NCBI GenBank assembly: GCA_043803845.1
Contig: JAZDJT010000027.1
Span: forward strand, 1 to 25,609
From: JAZDJT01 sp043803845
GTDB lineage: Bacteria > Patescibacteriota > Minisyncoccia > Minisyncoccales > GCA-002788555
DNA length: 25,609 nucleotides
Direction of reading: 5' to 3'
A program made the position numbers and the translations under genes. The notes below the pieces were generated by a model that searched no databases, had not been told where the DNA came from, and saw only the letters and a program-made list of their open reading frames with translations. Shown piece after piece: positions 13,493 through 21,088 of the stretch. How positions within the stretch are numbered: the first letter of the stretch is position 1; every line of letters starts with the position of its first letter.

Positions 13493-14785
13493 ATGGAGGT
13501 TAAGGTCACAGAATTGCCCAAATCCAGAGTAGAGATAAAAGTCAGATTATCAGGCGAGGAATTCTCGCCTTATTTTACTATTGGCTCAAGGGAAGTTTCC
13601 AAGACTTTAAATATCCCCGGTTTCAGGTCGGGTAAGGCTCCAGAAAAAATAGTTGAAGAGAAAGTAGGTACAGCCAGAATCTTAGAGGAGGCGGCCAATA
13701 TCGCTATCAATACCGTTTTCCCCAAAATAGTCGGGGATAGAAAATTGGAGATACTGGGTAACCCCAAAGCGGAGATTCAAAAGCTATCGAGAGAAGAACT
13801 GGAGGCATTGATTAAAGTACCCGTCTTTCCAAGGGTTCAATTGCCAAGCTGGAAAGAGATTGCCAGGAGTGAGCCTAGGAAAAAAATTGAATTAGGAGAA
13901 GGGGAAGAGAGTGAATCTCTAAAATATCTTCAAAAATCAAGGGCAAAAATTTTTAGGAAGAGCGCTCCAGCGGAGAGAGGAGATTTTATCTGTATAGATT
14001 ACGAAATAAGAAAGAACGGAGTGAAAATAGAGCAAGGCGACATAAAAGAGCAAAAATTTATACTGGGCGAGGGAAGATTGTTGCCGGGATTTGAAGAAAA
14101 GTTAATCGGTTGCAAGGAAAAAGAGGAAAGGTTTTTTTCTTTGCAGTCCCCAGCTGACTTTTGGAAGAAAGAACTGAAAGGAGCAAAGCTCGAGTTTAAG
14201 GTAAAAATGAGAGATGTTTTCAGGATGGAACTGCCGCTGGTTAACGACGAATTTGCAAAGTCCCTTGGCAAATTCGAAAATCTCTCTCAATTTAAAAAGA
14301 GTCTTCGTGAGGGTATAAAATCAGAAAAGGAAGGAGCGGAGAAAAAAAGATGGGAACTAGCCGTTCTCGATAAGATAGCCAAAGGGGCAAAGATGGATGT
14401 CCCAGATGTCTTGATAGAAAATGAGAGAGACCAGATGATGGATAATCTGAGAATCCGAGTTGAAGAAACCGGAATTTCTCTGCAGGATTATTTGACTCAT
14501 CTCAAGAAATCAGAGGAACAATTGAGAAAAGATTTCTTACCTGAAGCGGAGAAAAGAGTGAGAATTTTCGTTTCTCTTTATCAGATTACCAGAGAAGAAA
14601 AAATCGAAGTAAACGAAAAAGAAATCAATCAAAAAATCAAAGAATTACTATTAAAAAATCCCCATCTCGGTAAAGAACTTCAGGACAAGGCAAAAGAGGT
14701 TAATTTAAAGAACTATTTAAAGGAAAATATTCTTCAGGGTAAAGTTATAGAGCTCTTATTTGTTGAGGCTGGAGAGAAGCGATAA
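13493..14785 (+). CDS. tig: Trigger factor (ribosome-associated chaperone, peptidyl-prolyl isomerase)
   Basis: Trigger factor binds the ribosome near the exit tunnel and shields nascent chains. The 430-residue protein shows the three domains in order: ribosome-binding domain (residues 1-115) with NIPGFRSGKAPEKIVEEKVG, matching the GFRxGKxP ribosome-docking signature; FKBP-type domain (about 155-245) with ERGDFICIDYEIRKNG and GEGRLLPGFEEKLIGCKEKE; and the helical SurA-like C-terminal domain (about 255-430). Cotranscription with clpP, 30 nt upstream, is the usual association of nascent-chain folding with degradation. No proper Shine-Dalgarno (AGGA is 11 nt from the ATG). Its last 30 bp overlap the 3' end of gpmI on the other strand, and no terminator is visible. 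Confidence 0.95.
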   Translation: MEVKVTELPKSRVEIKVRLSGEEFSPYFTIGSREVSKTLNIPGFRSGKAPEKIVEEKVGTARILEEAANIAINTVFPKIVGDRKLEILGNPKAEIQKLSREELEALIKVPVFPRVQLPSWKEIARSEPRKKIELGEGEESESLKYLQKSRAKIFRKSAPAERGDFICIDYEIRKNGVKIEQGDIKEQKFILGEGRLLPGFEEKLIGCKEKEERFFSLQSPADFWKKELKGAKLEFKVKMRDVFRMELPLVNDEFAKSLGKFENLSQFKKSLREGIKSEKEGAEKKRWELAVLDKIAKGAKMDVPDVLIENERDQMMDNLRIRVEETGISLQDYLTHLKKSEEQLRKDFLPEAEKRVRIFVSLYQITREEKIEVNEKEINQKIKELLLKNPHLGKELQDKAKEVNLKNYLKENILQGKVIELLFVEAGEKR

Positions 14786-16309
14786 GCCAACCATTTCGGG
14801 CGGTTGAGGCAGTTCGAAATACTCAAGAATTGTTGGTGCTATGTCAAACAGAAAACCTCCACCCTTTTCTCCATATTCTAATTTACTCGGTCTCAAAACC
14901 GGGCTTTTCATTTCCGGGTCAACCAGATAGAAAGGAACGGGGTTAGAACTGTGGCTCGTGATGATTTCTCCACTCCGGGGGTCTAACATCTCTTCAAAAT
15001 TGCCGTGATCCGCCGTTATTAAAACGGCGTATTTATTCTGAGCGGCCCTCATAATCTTGCCGATGCAATTATCAATCACCTCAGCGGCCCTGACGGCGGC
15101 TTTAATATCGCCGGTGTGTCCAACCATATCAGGGTTGGCAAAATTTATCAGGAGGAATTGATATTTTTCTTCTTCTATTCTCTCTATAACTTTTTCGGTG
15201 ATTGCAGGCGCTTGCATCTCTGGGTTTCTGTCGTAGTGGGGTCCTCCTTGAGAGGGGATAATCTCTCTTTCTTCACCGGGGAAGTTTTTTTCCTCCAGAC
15301 AGTTGAAAAAGTATGTTACGTGGGCATACTTTTCGGTCTCGGCGATTCTAAACTGAGAGAATCCGGCATCAGAAATCACTTTGCCGAGACAATTTTTAAC
15401 TCGCGGCGGATCAAATGCCACAGGGAAGTCAAGACCATCTAAGTATTTTGTCATTGCGGCAAAATAGAGGTTGTTTAATCTTTTTCTGGCAAAACCTTTA
15501 AAGTCTTCCTGGAGAAAGGCCAGAGTTAGTTCTCTGGCTCTGTCTTCTCTAAAGTTGAAGAAGATTACGGCATCGTTGTTCCTGATTAACCCCTCGGGAA
15601 CGACTATCGCCGGTTCTATATACTCATCGGTTACACCCTTCTCGTAAGAAGAGTTGAGATAAGAGATCAAGTCCGAGGCATTTCCTCCCTTCCCTTCAAC
15701 TATAGACTCGTAAACTTTCTGAATTCTGTTCCAGTTTTTGTCTCTGTCCATAGCGAAAGAGCGGCCGGCGATAGTAGCGATCTTACCGGTTTTCTGCAGA
15801 GAGAGACGGTTCTGTAAGTTTCTCAAAAAGAGGACGCCTTCTTTTGTCGGAGCATCTCTTCCGTCAGTGAAGACGTGTAAAAAAACTTCTTTTATGTTCT
15901 CTTTTTTGCAGAGTTCAAGTAGCGCGTATAAGTGGTCGATGTAGCTGTGGATAGCTCCCGAAGAAACCAAACCCATCAAATGGAGTCTCGAGCCCCTGTT
16001 TTTGACGTGGTCGACTGCTCCAAGAAAAGCTGTGTTAGAAAAAAAAGAACCATTCTGAATAGCGCTGATGATACGAGGAAGGTATTGATAGATGATTTGA
16101 CCGCTACCGATGGTCAGATGTCCGACTTCGCTGTTTCCCTCCTCCCACCAAGGAAGACCAACATTGATGCCGGAAGCGTGAAGTGTTGTCGAGGGATAAT
16201 AATTTTCGATGCTTTTTAAATTAGGCGTCATCGCCTGGCTCGTAGCGTTGCCGGGTCCGGGTGGCGCTATTCCCCAACCGTCGAGAATCACCAAAATCAC
16301 TCTCTTCAT
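14756..16309 (-). CDS. gpmI: 2,3-bisphosphoglycerate-independent phosphoglycerate mutase
   Basis: Interconverts 3-phosphoglycerate and 2-phosphoglycerate in glycolysis by a phosphoserine mechanism with two metal ions. The 517-residue protein is of standard length. The N-terminal metal motif is LVILDGWGIAPPGPGNA (Asp10). The catalytic serine is Ser60 in EEGNSEVGHLTIGSG; the preceding GLPWWEE differs from the usual GLPDGQMGNSEVGH wording by Trp-Trp. DGRDAPT lies near residue 150, REDRARELT in the middle, and the C-terminal metal site is TADHGNFEEML followed by TSHSSNPVPFYLVD. The gene has its own strong promoter and faces tig. It links the organism to the lower half of glycolysis. Identification is firm. 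Confidence 0.97.
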   Translation of the reverse strand: MKRVILVILDGWGIAPPGPGNATSQAMTPNLKSIENYYPSTTLHASGINVGLPWWEEGNSEVGHLTIGSGQIIYQYLPRIISAIQNGSFFSNTAFLGAVDHVKNRGSRLHLMGLVSSGAIHSYIDHLYALLELCKKENIKEVFLHVFTDGRDAPTKEGVLFLRNLQNRLSLQKTGKIATIAGRSFAMDRDKNWNRIQKVYESIVEGKGGNASDLISYLNSSYEKGVTDEYIEPAIVVPEGLIRNNDAVIFFNFREDRARELTLAFLQEDFKGFARKRLNNLYFAAMTKYLDGLDFPVAFDPPRVKNCLGKVISDAGFSQFRIAETEKYAHVTYFFNCLEEKNFPGEEREIIPSQGGPHYDRNPEMQAPAITEKVIERIEEEKYQFLLINFANPDMVGHTGDIKAAVRAAEVIDNCIGKIMRAAQNKYAVLITADHGNFEEMLDPRSGEIITSHSSNPVPFYLVDPEMKSPVLRPSKLEYGEKGGGFLFDIAPTILEYFELPQPPEMVGLSLLSSLNK

Positions 16310-16345
16310 ACCTTGAAAACGATAATAAAAAATTAATTTTATGTC

Positions 16346-16374
16346 ATTATATCTTTTTGACAGCGTCTCGTCAA
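16346..16374 (-). promoter_or_regulatory. gpmI promoter
   Basis: On the minus strand TTGACG at 16374-16369 (5 of 6), a 17-bp spacer and a perfect TATAAT at 16351-16346. Transcription would start near 16339, leaving a leader of about 30 nt before the ATG at 16309. It overlaps the rny promoter on the other strand. Confidence 0.75.
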
Positions 16375-16386
16375 TTATGTTAGAAT
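16357..16386 (+). promoter_or_regulatory. rny promoter
   Basis: A perfect TTGACA at 16357-16362, an 18-bp spacer and TAGAAT at 16381-16386 (5 of 6). Start near 16393, giving a leader of about 84 nt before the rny ATG, the longest predicted leader in the window. A second TATAAT at 16395-16400 lacks a good -35 box. Confidence 0.65.
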
Positions 16387-16418
16387 AAGACCGTTATAAT
16401 TAATTTAACTCAACAATG

Positions 16419-16464
16419 ACATATAACCAGAATCGTCTATTAGAGCCTATGTTATATGTTTTTT
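16419..16464 (+). promoter_or_regulatory. Hairpin plus U-run in the rny leader (possible attenuator)
   Basis: ACATATAAC at 16419-16427 and its exact complement GTTATATGT at 16451-16459 can form a 9-bp stem around a 23-nt loop, followed by a run of six T (16459-16464). It lies wholly in the predicted leader and ends 12 nt before the rny ATG. The stem is AU-rich and so weak; attenuation, an RNase Y autoregulatory site, or chance are all possible. Confidence 0.4.
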
Positions 16465-16476
16465 GTTTATTAAAAT

Positions 16477-18006
16477 ATGTCAGAATACCTTCTTTTAATT
16501 TTAGGGGCGGCTTCACTCGGAGTGGGAGCCATCCTCGGTTATTTCACTCGTCAGAGCATCGCCAAATTTCAGGCTGGCTCTATTGAGGACACCATCCAGA
16601 AAAAGATAAGAGAGGCTCGCATAGAAGCCCAGGATATTATTTTAAGAACGAGAGATAAAGCCGTTAAGATTTTGGATTCCGCAAAGAAGAATGTTGACGA
16701 AAAAGAGCATGAAGCAAACTCGCTTCAAAGGAATCTTGAGCGAAAGAGGGGTGTCCTCGAGCAAAAGCTTATTGATTTCCGAAGAGAAGAGAATAGGCTG
16801 AAAGAGGAACTGGAGAAAGTCGGAGAACTAAAAAGAAAGATTGAAGAGATATCCAACCAAAGAAAAAAGGAGCTAGAGAGAATCAGCGGTCTGAGCAAAG
16901 AAAAGGTTAAAGAGGAGTTGATAAAAGAAGCCGAGAGAGATTACCAAAAAGAAATCCAAGAAAAAGTATTAAAGATGGAAAGAGAGGGTGAGAAAAGATT
17001 AGAAAACAAAGCTAAGGAAATCTTAGCTTTGGTTATGCAACGCTCGGTGAGCCCGCTTGTTTCGGAATTAACCACCGCCTCCGTGTCTCTGTCCGATGAC
17101 GAAATAAAAGGAAGAATTATCGGGAAGGAAGGAAGGAATATTAAAGCTTTCGAAACTGCTACCGGCGTCGAGCTAATCGTAGACGAGACGCCAAACGTAG
17201 TTTTTTTGTCCTCCTTTGATACGTTGAGAAGGGAGACGGCTAAAATCGCCCTCTTGAGACTAATCAAAGACGGGAGAATTCAGCCGGGCAGAATTGAAGA
17301 GATTGTAGAAAAAGTGAAAAAGGAAATGCCCGAGCGAGTTCAAAAAATCGGAGAGGAAGCCGCTTTCGAAGCCGAAGTTTTCGGCTTGGACTCAAAACTT
17401 CATCAGCTCTTAGGAAGATTAAGGTTCAGATTGAGCTTCGGGCAAAATGTCTTAGACCACAGTTTGGAAGTTGCTTTTTTGGCCGAAGCCTTAGCCTACG
17501 AGATAGGAGCCGATCCTAAGATAGCCAAGAAGGCAGGTCTTTTGCACGATATAGGGAAAGCTATCGATACTCAAGTTGAAGGCTCGCACGTCGAGATTGG
17601 AATAAGGGTTTTGGAAAAGTTTGGTCTCGAAGAGGGAGTGATAAAAGCGATGAGGAGTCATCATGAGGACTATGCCTATGAGAGCGTTGAAGCCATGTTG
17701 GTTCAGGTGGCTGACGCCATTTCTGCCTCAAGGCCCGGAGCGAGAAAAGGAAACACAGAAGAATACCTAAAGAGACTTGAAGAATTGGAGAAAATAGCCT
17801 TACGCTCCCCGGAAGTAAAAAACGCCTATGCCATTGAAGCCGGAAGAGAAATTAGGGTTTTTGTGAAAAGTGAAGAGATTGATGATCTGGGTGCTAAAAA
17901 ATTAGCCAAAGAGATTGCTAAAAGCATAGAAGAAGAGATGCGATACCCGGGAGAGATTAAAGTCAATGTAATCCGCGAGACGAGAGTTATAGAATACGCT
18001 CGCTAA
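16477..18006 (+). CDS. rny: Ribonuclease Y
   Basis: Membrane-anchored endoribonuclease that initiates mRNA decay in many bacteria lacking RNase E. The 509-residue protein has the complete architecture: an N-terminal membrane segment (about residues 3-23), a long charged coiled coil (about 35-190), a KH RNA-binding domain with GRIIGKEGRNIKAFETATG (about 212-230) and DTLRRETAKIALLRLIKDGR, and an HD domain with LDHSLEVAFLAEALA (about 327) and the metal-binding KAGLLHDIGKA (about 350-360, His-Asp), then SHHEDYAYES. The C-terminal end PGEIKVNVIRETRVIEYAR is typical. No Shine-Dalgarno: ATTAAAAT precedes the ATG. murJ follows 30 nt downstream, so the two are probably cotranscribed. Confidence 0.97.
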   Translation: MSEYLLLILGAASLGVGAILGYFTRQSIAKFQAGSIEDTIQKKIREARIEAQDIILRTRDKAVKILDSAKKNVDEKEHEANSLQRNLERKRGVLEQKLIDFRREENRLKEELEKVGELKRKIEEISNQRKKELERISGLSKEKVKEELIKEAERDYQKEIQEKVLKMEREGEKRLENKAKEILALVMQRSVSPLVSELTTASVSLSDDEIKGRIIGKEGRNIKAFETATGVELIVDETPNVVFLSSFDTLRRETAKIALLRLIKDGRIQPGRIEEIVEKVKKEMPERVQKIGEEAAFEAEVFGLDSKLHQLLGRLRFRLSFGQNVLDHSLEVAFLAEALAYEIGADPKIAKKAGLLHDIGKAIDTQVEGSHVEIGIRVLEKFGLEEGVIKAMRSHHEDYAYESVEAMLVQVADAISASRPGARKGNTEEYLKRLEELEKIALRSPEVKNAYAIEAGREIRVFVKSEEIDDLGAKKLAKEIAKSIEEEMRYPGEIKVNVIRETRVIEYAR

Positions 18007-18036
18007 CTGTCATCATCGTATTTGACCGAGAGAATT

Positions 18037-19686
18037 ATGGTTTTTAAAAGAATCTTTAACCACCGTTCCAAGACTATTACTTCAGCGGCCTTGGTTCTAG
18101 GAATAACTGGTTTGGCAGCCGACTTTTTGAGTTTAATCAGACTCTCTGTTTTTACTTCTCTTTTTAAGACGAGCGAATTGGATGTTTTTTTGGCGGCCTT
18201 CCGGATACCGGATTTTTTATACAACATCTTGATTCTGGGAGCGATATCGACCGCCTTGATTCCGATATTTTCGGAATATTGGCTCAAATCCAAAGAGGAG
18301 GCCTGGCGTCTTCTTAACAATATCATCTGCGTGTTTGTTTCCATATTAGTTTTGCTTTCGGTTGTTTTGTACGTCTTTACTCCTCAATTAATGAGAGTTA
18401 TTACTCCCGGATTCCAAGGAGATAAGATGGAGATGGTGGTAAGATTAGCCCGTCTCATGTTTCTGTCACCGATAATCCTCGGGATTAGCAACATTTTTGG
18501 TTCGGTTCTCCAGTATTTCTCAAAATTTCTGATTTATTCATTGGCGCCGGTTCTCTACAACGTCGGGATAATCTTGGGAGCGTTATTTTTCGTTCCCAGA
18601 ATGGGTATCAGCGGGCTGGCTTTTGGAGTCATACTCGGAGCGGCATTTCACCTCCTGGTACAATTGCCGGCGATTTTCTTTTCGCAGTATCGCTTCCGTT
18701 TTTCTTTAGACCTTACTCACCAAGGCATAAAGAAGATGTTGCGGCTGATGTTGCCGCGCACGATAGGACTGGCTGCCCAGCAGATAAATTTGATAGTAAT
18801 AACCGCAATAGCCTCTTTATTGACGGCGGGAAGCATCTTCCGTTTTAACAGCTCCTACGATTTGCAGCAGGTACCGGTTTCACTTCTGGGCACCTCTTTC
18901 GCCGTAGCCGCTTTCCCGTTTCTCTCTAGAAGTTTTTCTGAAAAGAATAAAAATGAATTTATTCAAAAATTTATCTCGACGGCTTCTCAAATTATTTTTT
19001 TTCTCGTTCCGCTGGCTTTTTCCTTTTTTCTGCTAAGGGCTCAGATTGTTAGAGTTGTTCTTGGGAGACAGAATTTTACTTGGGAGGACACGAGGTTGGT
19101 GGCGGCGTCTATTGGAATATTCGCCTTTTCAATACCAGCTCAGGGGCTAATTAATCTCCTTTCTCGTACTTTTTACGCCTCTCACGACACAAAAACTCCC
19201 GTTAAAATCAGCATTCTTTCAATAGTTGTCAACGTTATTCTTTCCTTGGCTTTCGTTTCCGTTTTTTCAGGGCGAAACTACTTGACCGATTTTTTCGTTT
19301 GGCTTTTAGACTTAAAAAATATATCCAATGTCTCGATTATAGGCTTCCCGCTGGCCTTCTCCATTTCCCTCATATTAAATCTGCTTTTGCTGATAGTTTT
19401 TTTCAAAAAAAAGATAGGGAATCAATGGGAGTCAAAAATCTCCAGAATATTTTTAAGAATCTTTTTGCTAGGCAGCGTTTCGGGGCTTCTCACCTTCATT
19501 CTTTTGCGTCTTTTCGCCCTCTTTTTAAATTTGCAGAGCTTCTGGGGAATCTTTTTCCACGCCGCACTGTCTGGTATTTTGGGGTTGATGTTTTATGTCT
19601 TGGCGGCAAGGATTCTAAAATTTCCTGAATACTATTTGATATTTAAGGATAGGGGGAAAGGGGGAGCGATAAAAAACTATGATTAA
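18037..19686 (+). CDS. murJ: Lipid II flippase MurJ (MviN family)
   Basis: Integral membrane protein of the MOP exporter superfamily that flips undecaprenyl-linked lipid II to the outer face of the membrane. From the ATG at 18037 it has 549 residues. Many hydrophobic segments in the 14-TM MurJ pattern are visible. Family features include GITGLAADFLSLIRLSVF in TM1 (the place of the functional Arg), AAFRIPDFLYNILILGAIST (the RxPNxL region, here RIPDFL), the PQLMRVITPGF segment and LLSRTFYASHDTKTPVKIS, which is nearly diagnostic. A TTG at 18022 would add five residues; I prefer the ATG. Its stop overlaps the start of a 37-codon ORF. It uses the carrier lipid that the mevalonate genes ultimately supply. 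Confidence 0.95.
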   Translation: MVFKRIFNHRSKTITSAALVLGITGLAADFLSLIRLSVFTSLFKTSELDVFLAAFRIPDFLYNILILGAISTALIPIFSEYWLKSKEEAWRLLNNIICVFVSILVLLSVVLYVFTPQLMRVITPGFQGDKMEMVVRLARLMFLSPIILGISNIFGSVLQYFSKFLIYSLAPVLYNVGIILGALFFVPRMGISGLAFGVILGAAFHLLVQLPAIFFSQYRFRFSLDLTHQGIKKMLRLMLPRTIGLAAQQINLIVITAIASLLTAGSIFRFNSSYDLQQVPVSLLGTSFAVAAFPFLSRSFSEKNKNEFIQKFISTASQIIFFLVPLAFSFFLLRAQIVRVVLGRQNFTWEDTRLVAASIGIFAFSIPAQGLINLLSRTFYASHDTKTPVKISILSIVVNVILSLAFVSVFSGRNYLTDFFVWLLDLKNISNVSIIGFPLAFSISLILNLLLLIVFFKKKIGNQWESKISRIFLRIFLLGSVSGLLTFILLRLFALFLNLQSFWGIFFHAALSGILGLMFYVLAARILKFPEYYLIFKDRGKGGAIKNYD

Positions 19687-19792
19687 TAAACCAAAGAAGA
19701 GAGGTTTTGTTCGCGTCATTTTTTCCATTATCGTTTTTTTGGTCATTGTTTCCACTATCTTGTTGCTAATCCTGCCGATATTCTTCTACTAA
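19679..19792 (+). CDS. Small single-span membrane peptide, 37 residues
   Basis: An ORF too short for most gene finders. ATG at 19679 overlaps the murJ stop by 8 nt (ATGATTAA context), the classic arrangement for translational coupling. It encodes 37 residues: a basic N-terminus (MINKPKKRGFVR) followed by one uninterrupted hydrophobic stretch from about residue 13 to 36 ending ILPIFFY, then TAA at 19790-19792. The positive-inside rule predicts a cytoplasmic N-terminus. No function can be assigned; a MurJ-associated small protein is a guess. A chance ORF is possible, but the overlap and clean topology favour a real gene. Confidence 0.55.
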   Translation: MINKPKKRGFVRVIFSIIVFLVIVSTILLLILPIFFY

Positions 19793-19817
19793 GCTATTTG
19801 TCTGCGATGGTTTTTCA

Positions 19818-19846
19818 TTGATATCAAGAGAAATTTTTGATAAAAT
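19818..19846 (+). promoter_or_regulatory. Promoter of the MBL-like/gyrA gene group
   Basis: TTGATA at 19818-19823 (5 of 6), a 17-bp spacer and TAAAAT at 19841-19846 (5 of 6). Start near 19853, with about 44 nt of leader to the ATG at 19897. The -35 box is part of a 10-bp palindrome, TTGATATCAA (19818-19827), which might bind a dimeric regulator. Confidence 0.65.
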
Positions 19847-19896
19847 TAATCTTTCATTTCGCAAACAAATTCATTTTTTAGAACGAGTCTTTGATT

Positions 19897-20589
19897 ATGG
19901 AGATTTTGTGGCACGGTTTGTCTTTCGTTGAAGTTAAAGGGAAGACAGACGGACAGCCTGTCGTAATAGCAATTAATCCTTTTGATGAATCTGTTGGTTT
20001 AAAGCCTTCTCGGGTTAAGGCGAATATTGTAATTTTATCGTCCACGCCATCTCCGGCGGAAAAGAAAAAGATAGCAAAGAGTATAGGAGCCGACGGACCT
20101 TTTTTTGTAGAGGAAGCGGGAGAGTACGAAAAGCAAGGAGTAAAGATGAGGGGGCTTGATAATTTTTACCGCCAAAAAGAGAGTGGAAAACTGGTTAAGA
20201 ACATAATTTTCAAGACCGAGTTGGAGAAAATAAAGATTTGTGCCCTCGGCAATTTCAAAGGGGACAGTATCCCCCCTGATATATTGGAGAGTATTTTAGG
20301 AATTGACATACTGCTGATTCCAATCGGTGGCGGTGCTACTATTTCGAGCAAAGAGGCAGTTAAAATTATAAGTCAAATAGAGCCAAAGATTGTGATTCCT
20401 GTAAATTACCTTCCTAGTTCGATAAAGAGTTCTTCAGAATCAAAGGGTTTAAAAATCAATCTTGAGGACGAAAAGAATTTTCTCAAAAATTTTGGAGCCA
20501 AAGACAAAGAGAAAATAGAGAAACTCAAAATAAAAACAGACGAACTCCAAAGGGAAGGAACGGAGTTGGTGTTGATAGAGATGACTTAA
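19897..20589 (+). CDS. Metallo-beta-lactamase-fold protein lacking the metal-binding residues
   Basis: A 230-residue protein aligning by eye with the CPR-type MBL-fold hydrolases of the Lactamase_B_3/UlaG-like kind: the opening EILWHGLSFVEVKGK matches their WYGxSxFxIxG strand, and IDILLIPIGGGATISSKEAV followed by QIEPKIVIPVNY matches the end of the domain. The metal ligands are gone: where functional homologues read HxHxDH this one has SSTPSPAEK (residues 48-56), the LGDLGH loop is LGNFKGD (117-123), and the final MHY is VNY (Asn170). It therefore cannot bind the usual two metals and is probably a structural or binding pseudoenzyme. I chose ATG 19897 over the TTG at 19891 as it begins the conserved strand. 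It is followed 12 nt later by the one-TM protein. Confidence 0.8.
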   Translation: MEILWHGLSFVEVKGKTDGQPVVIAINPFDESVGLKPSRVKANIVILSSTPSPAEKKKIAKSIGADGPFFVEEAGEYEKQGVKMRGLDNFYRQKESGKLVKNIIFKTELEKIKICALGNFKGDSIPPDILESILGIDILLIPIGGGATISSKEAVKIISQIEPKIVIPVNYLPSSIKSSSESKGLKINLEDEKNFLKNFGAKDKEKIEKLKIKTDELQREGTELVLIEMT

Positions 20590-20601
20590 TTTTTTTAATG
20601 T

Positions 20602-21045
20602 ATGTCTCTTTTAGAGAAATTAAGAGAAAAACCAACTAGGACTCGAGAAAAGATCTTGTGGATAAGCGTTATTTTTTTAACTTTTGCCTTATTTTTTTTA
20701 TTATTCTCCAGAGGAAAAAAACAGTTAACGAAGTCAGATGAAATGTCAAGAGATATAGTTCCCGTTTTCGATTGGCCTGAAACTTACTTTAACAGTCTCA
20801 AAAGTTCTCTCTCTCGATTGAGAGGATTAATAACCAATGGGATAGAAGACCCAAGTATTGGCAAAGAAGGCTTAAGAGATCTTCAAAAATTAAAGGAAGA
20901 GGATTCAAAGAAGATAGATATCAATGACCCAAAAGCAGTCCAGGACGCATTAAAGAATATGAGTCCGGAAGAAAAGAAACTGCTTGAGGAAATGATGAAA
21001 GAGATTCAAAATTCTTTTAACAAAAATAATAACAATAATAATTAG
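20602..21045 (+). CDS. Single-TM protein with Asn-rich tail, unknown function
   Basis: A 147-residue protein I do not recognise as a named family. The N-terminus MSLLEKLREKPTRTREKIL is basic and amphipathic, with a membrane segment at about residues 20-38 (ISVIFLTFALFFLLF). The rest is polar: a stretch with DWPETYFNSLKSSLSRLRGL, then a lysine/glutamate-rich helical part and PEEKKLLEEMMKEIQNSF. It ends in six or more Asn residues encoded by repeated AAT/AAC codons. It sits between the MBL-like gene and gyrA, 12 nt after the former and 43 nt before the latter, and is probably cotranscribed. Topology suggests N-in with an extracytoplasmic C-terminal part. Confidence 0.65.
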   Translation: MSLLEKLREKPTRTREKILWISVIFLTFALFFLLFSRGKKQLTKSDEMSRDIVPVFDWPETYFNSLKSSLSRLRGLITNGIEDPSIGKEGLRDLQKLKEEDSKKIDINDPKAVQDALKNMSPEEKKLLEEMMKEIQNSFNKNNNNNN

Positions 21046-21088
21046 TTTTACTAAAATTTTGGCAGGGATTAATAGCCTCTAATTTTTT

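Noticed and set aside
18003..18344. Minus-strand ORF opposite the start of murJ
   Set aside because: Antisense shadow of a confident membrane protein gene with no domain, no promoter and no start signals.
21047..21075. Possible gyrA promoter TTTACT-N17-TAATAG
   Set aside because: Matches are 4 of 6 and 3 of 6, no better than expected in A/T-rich sequence; gyrA may be read from the promoter at 19818-19846.
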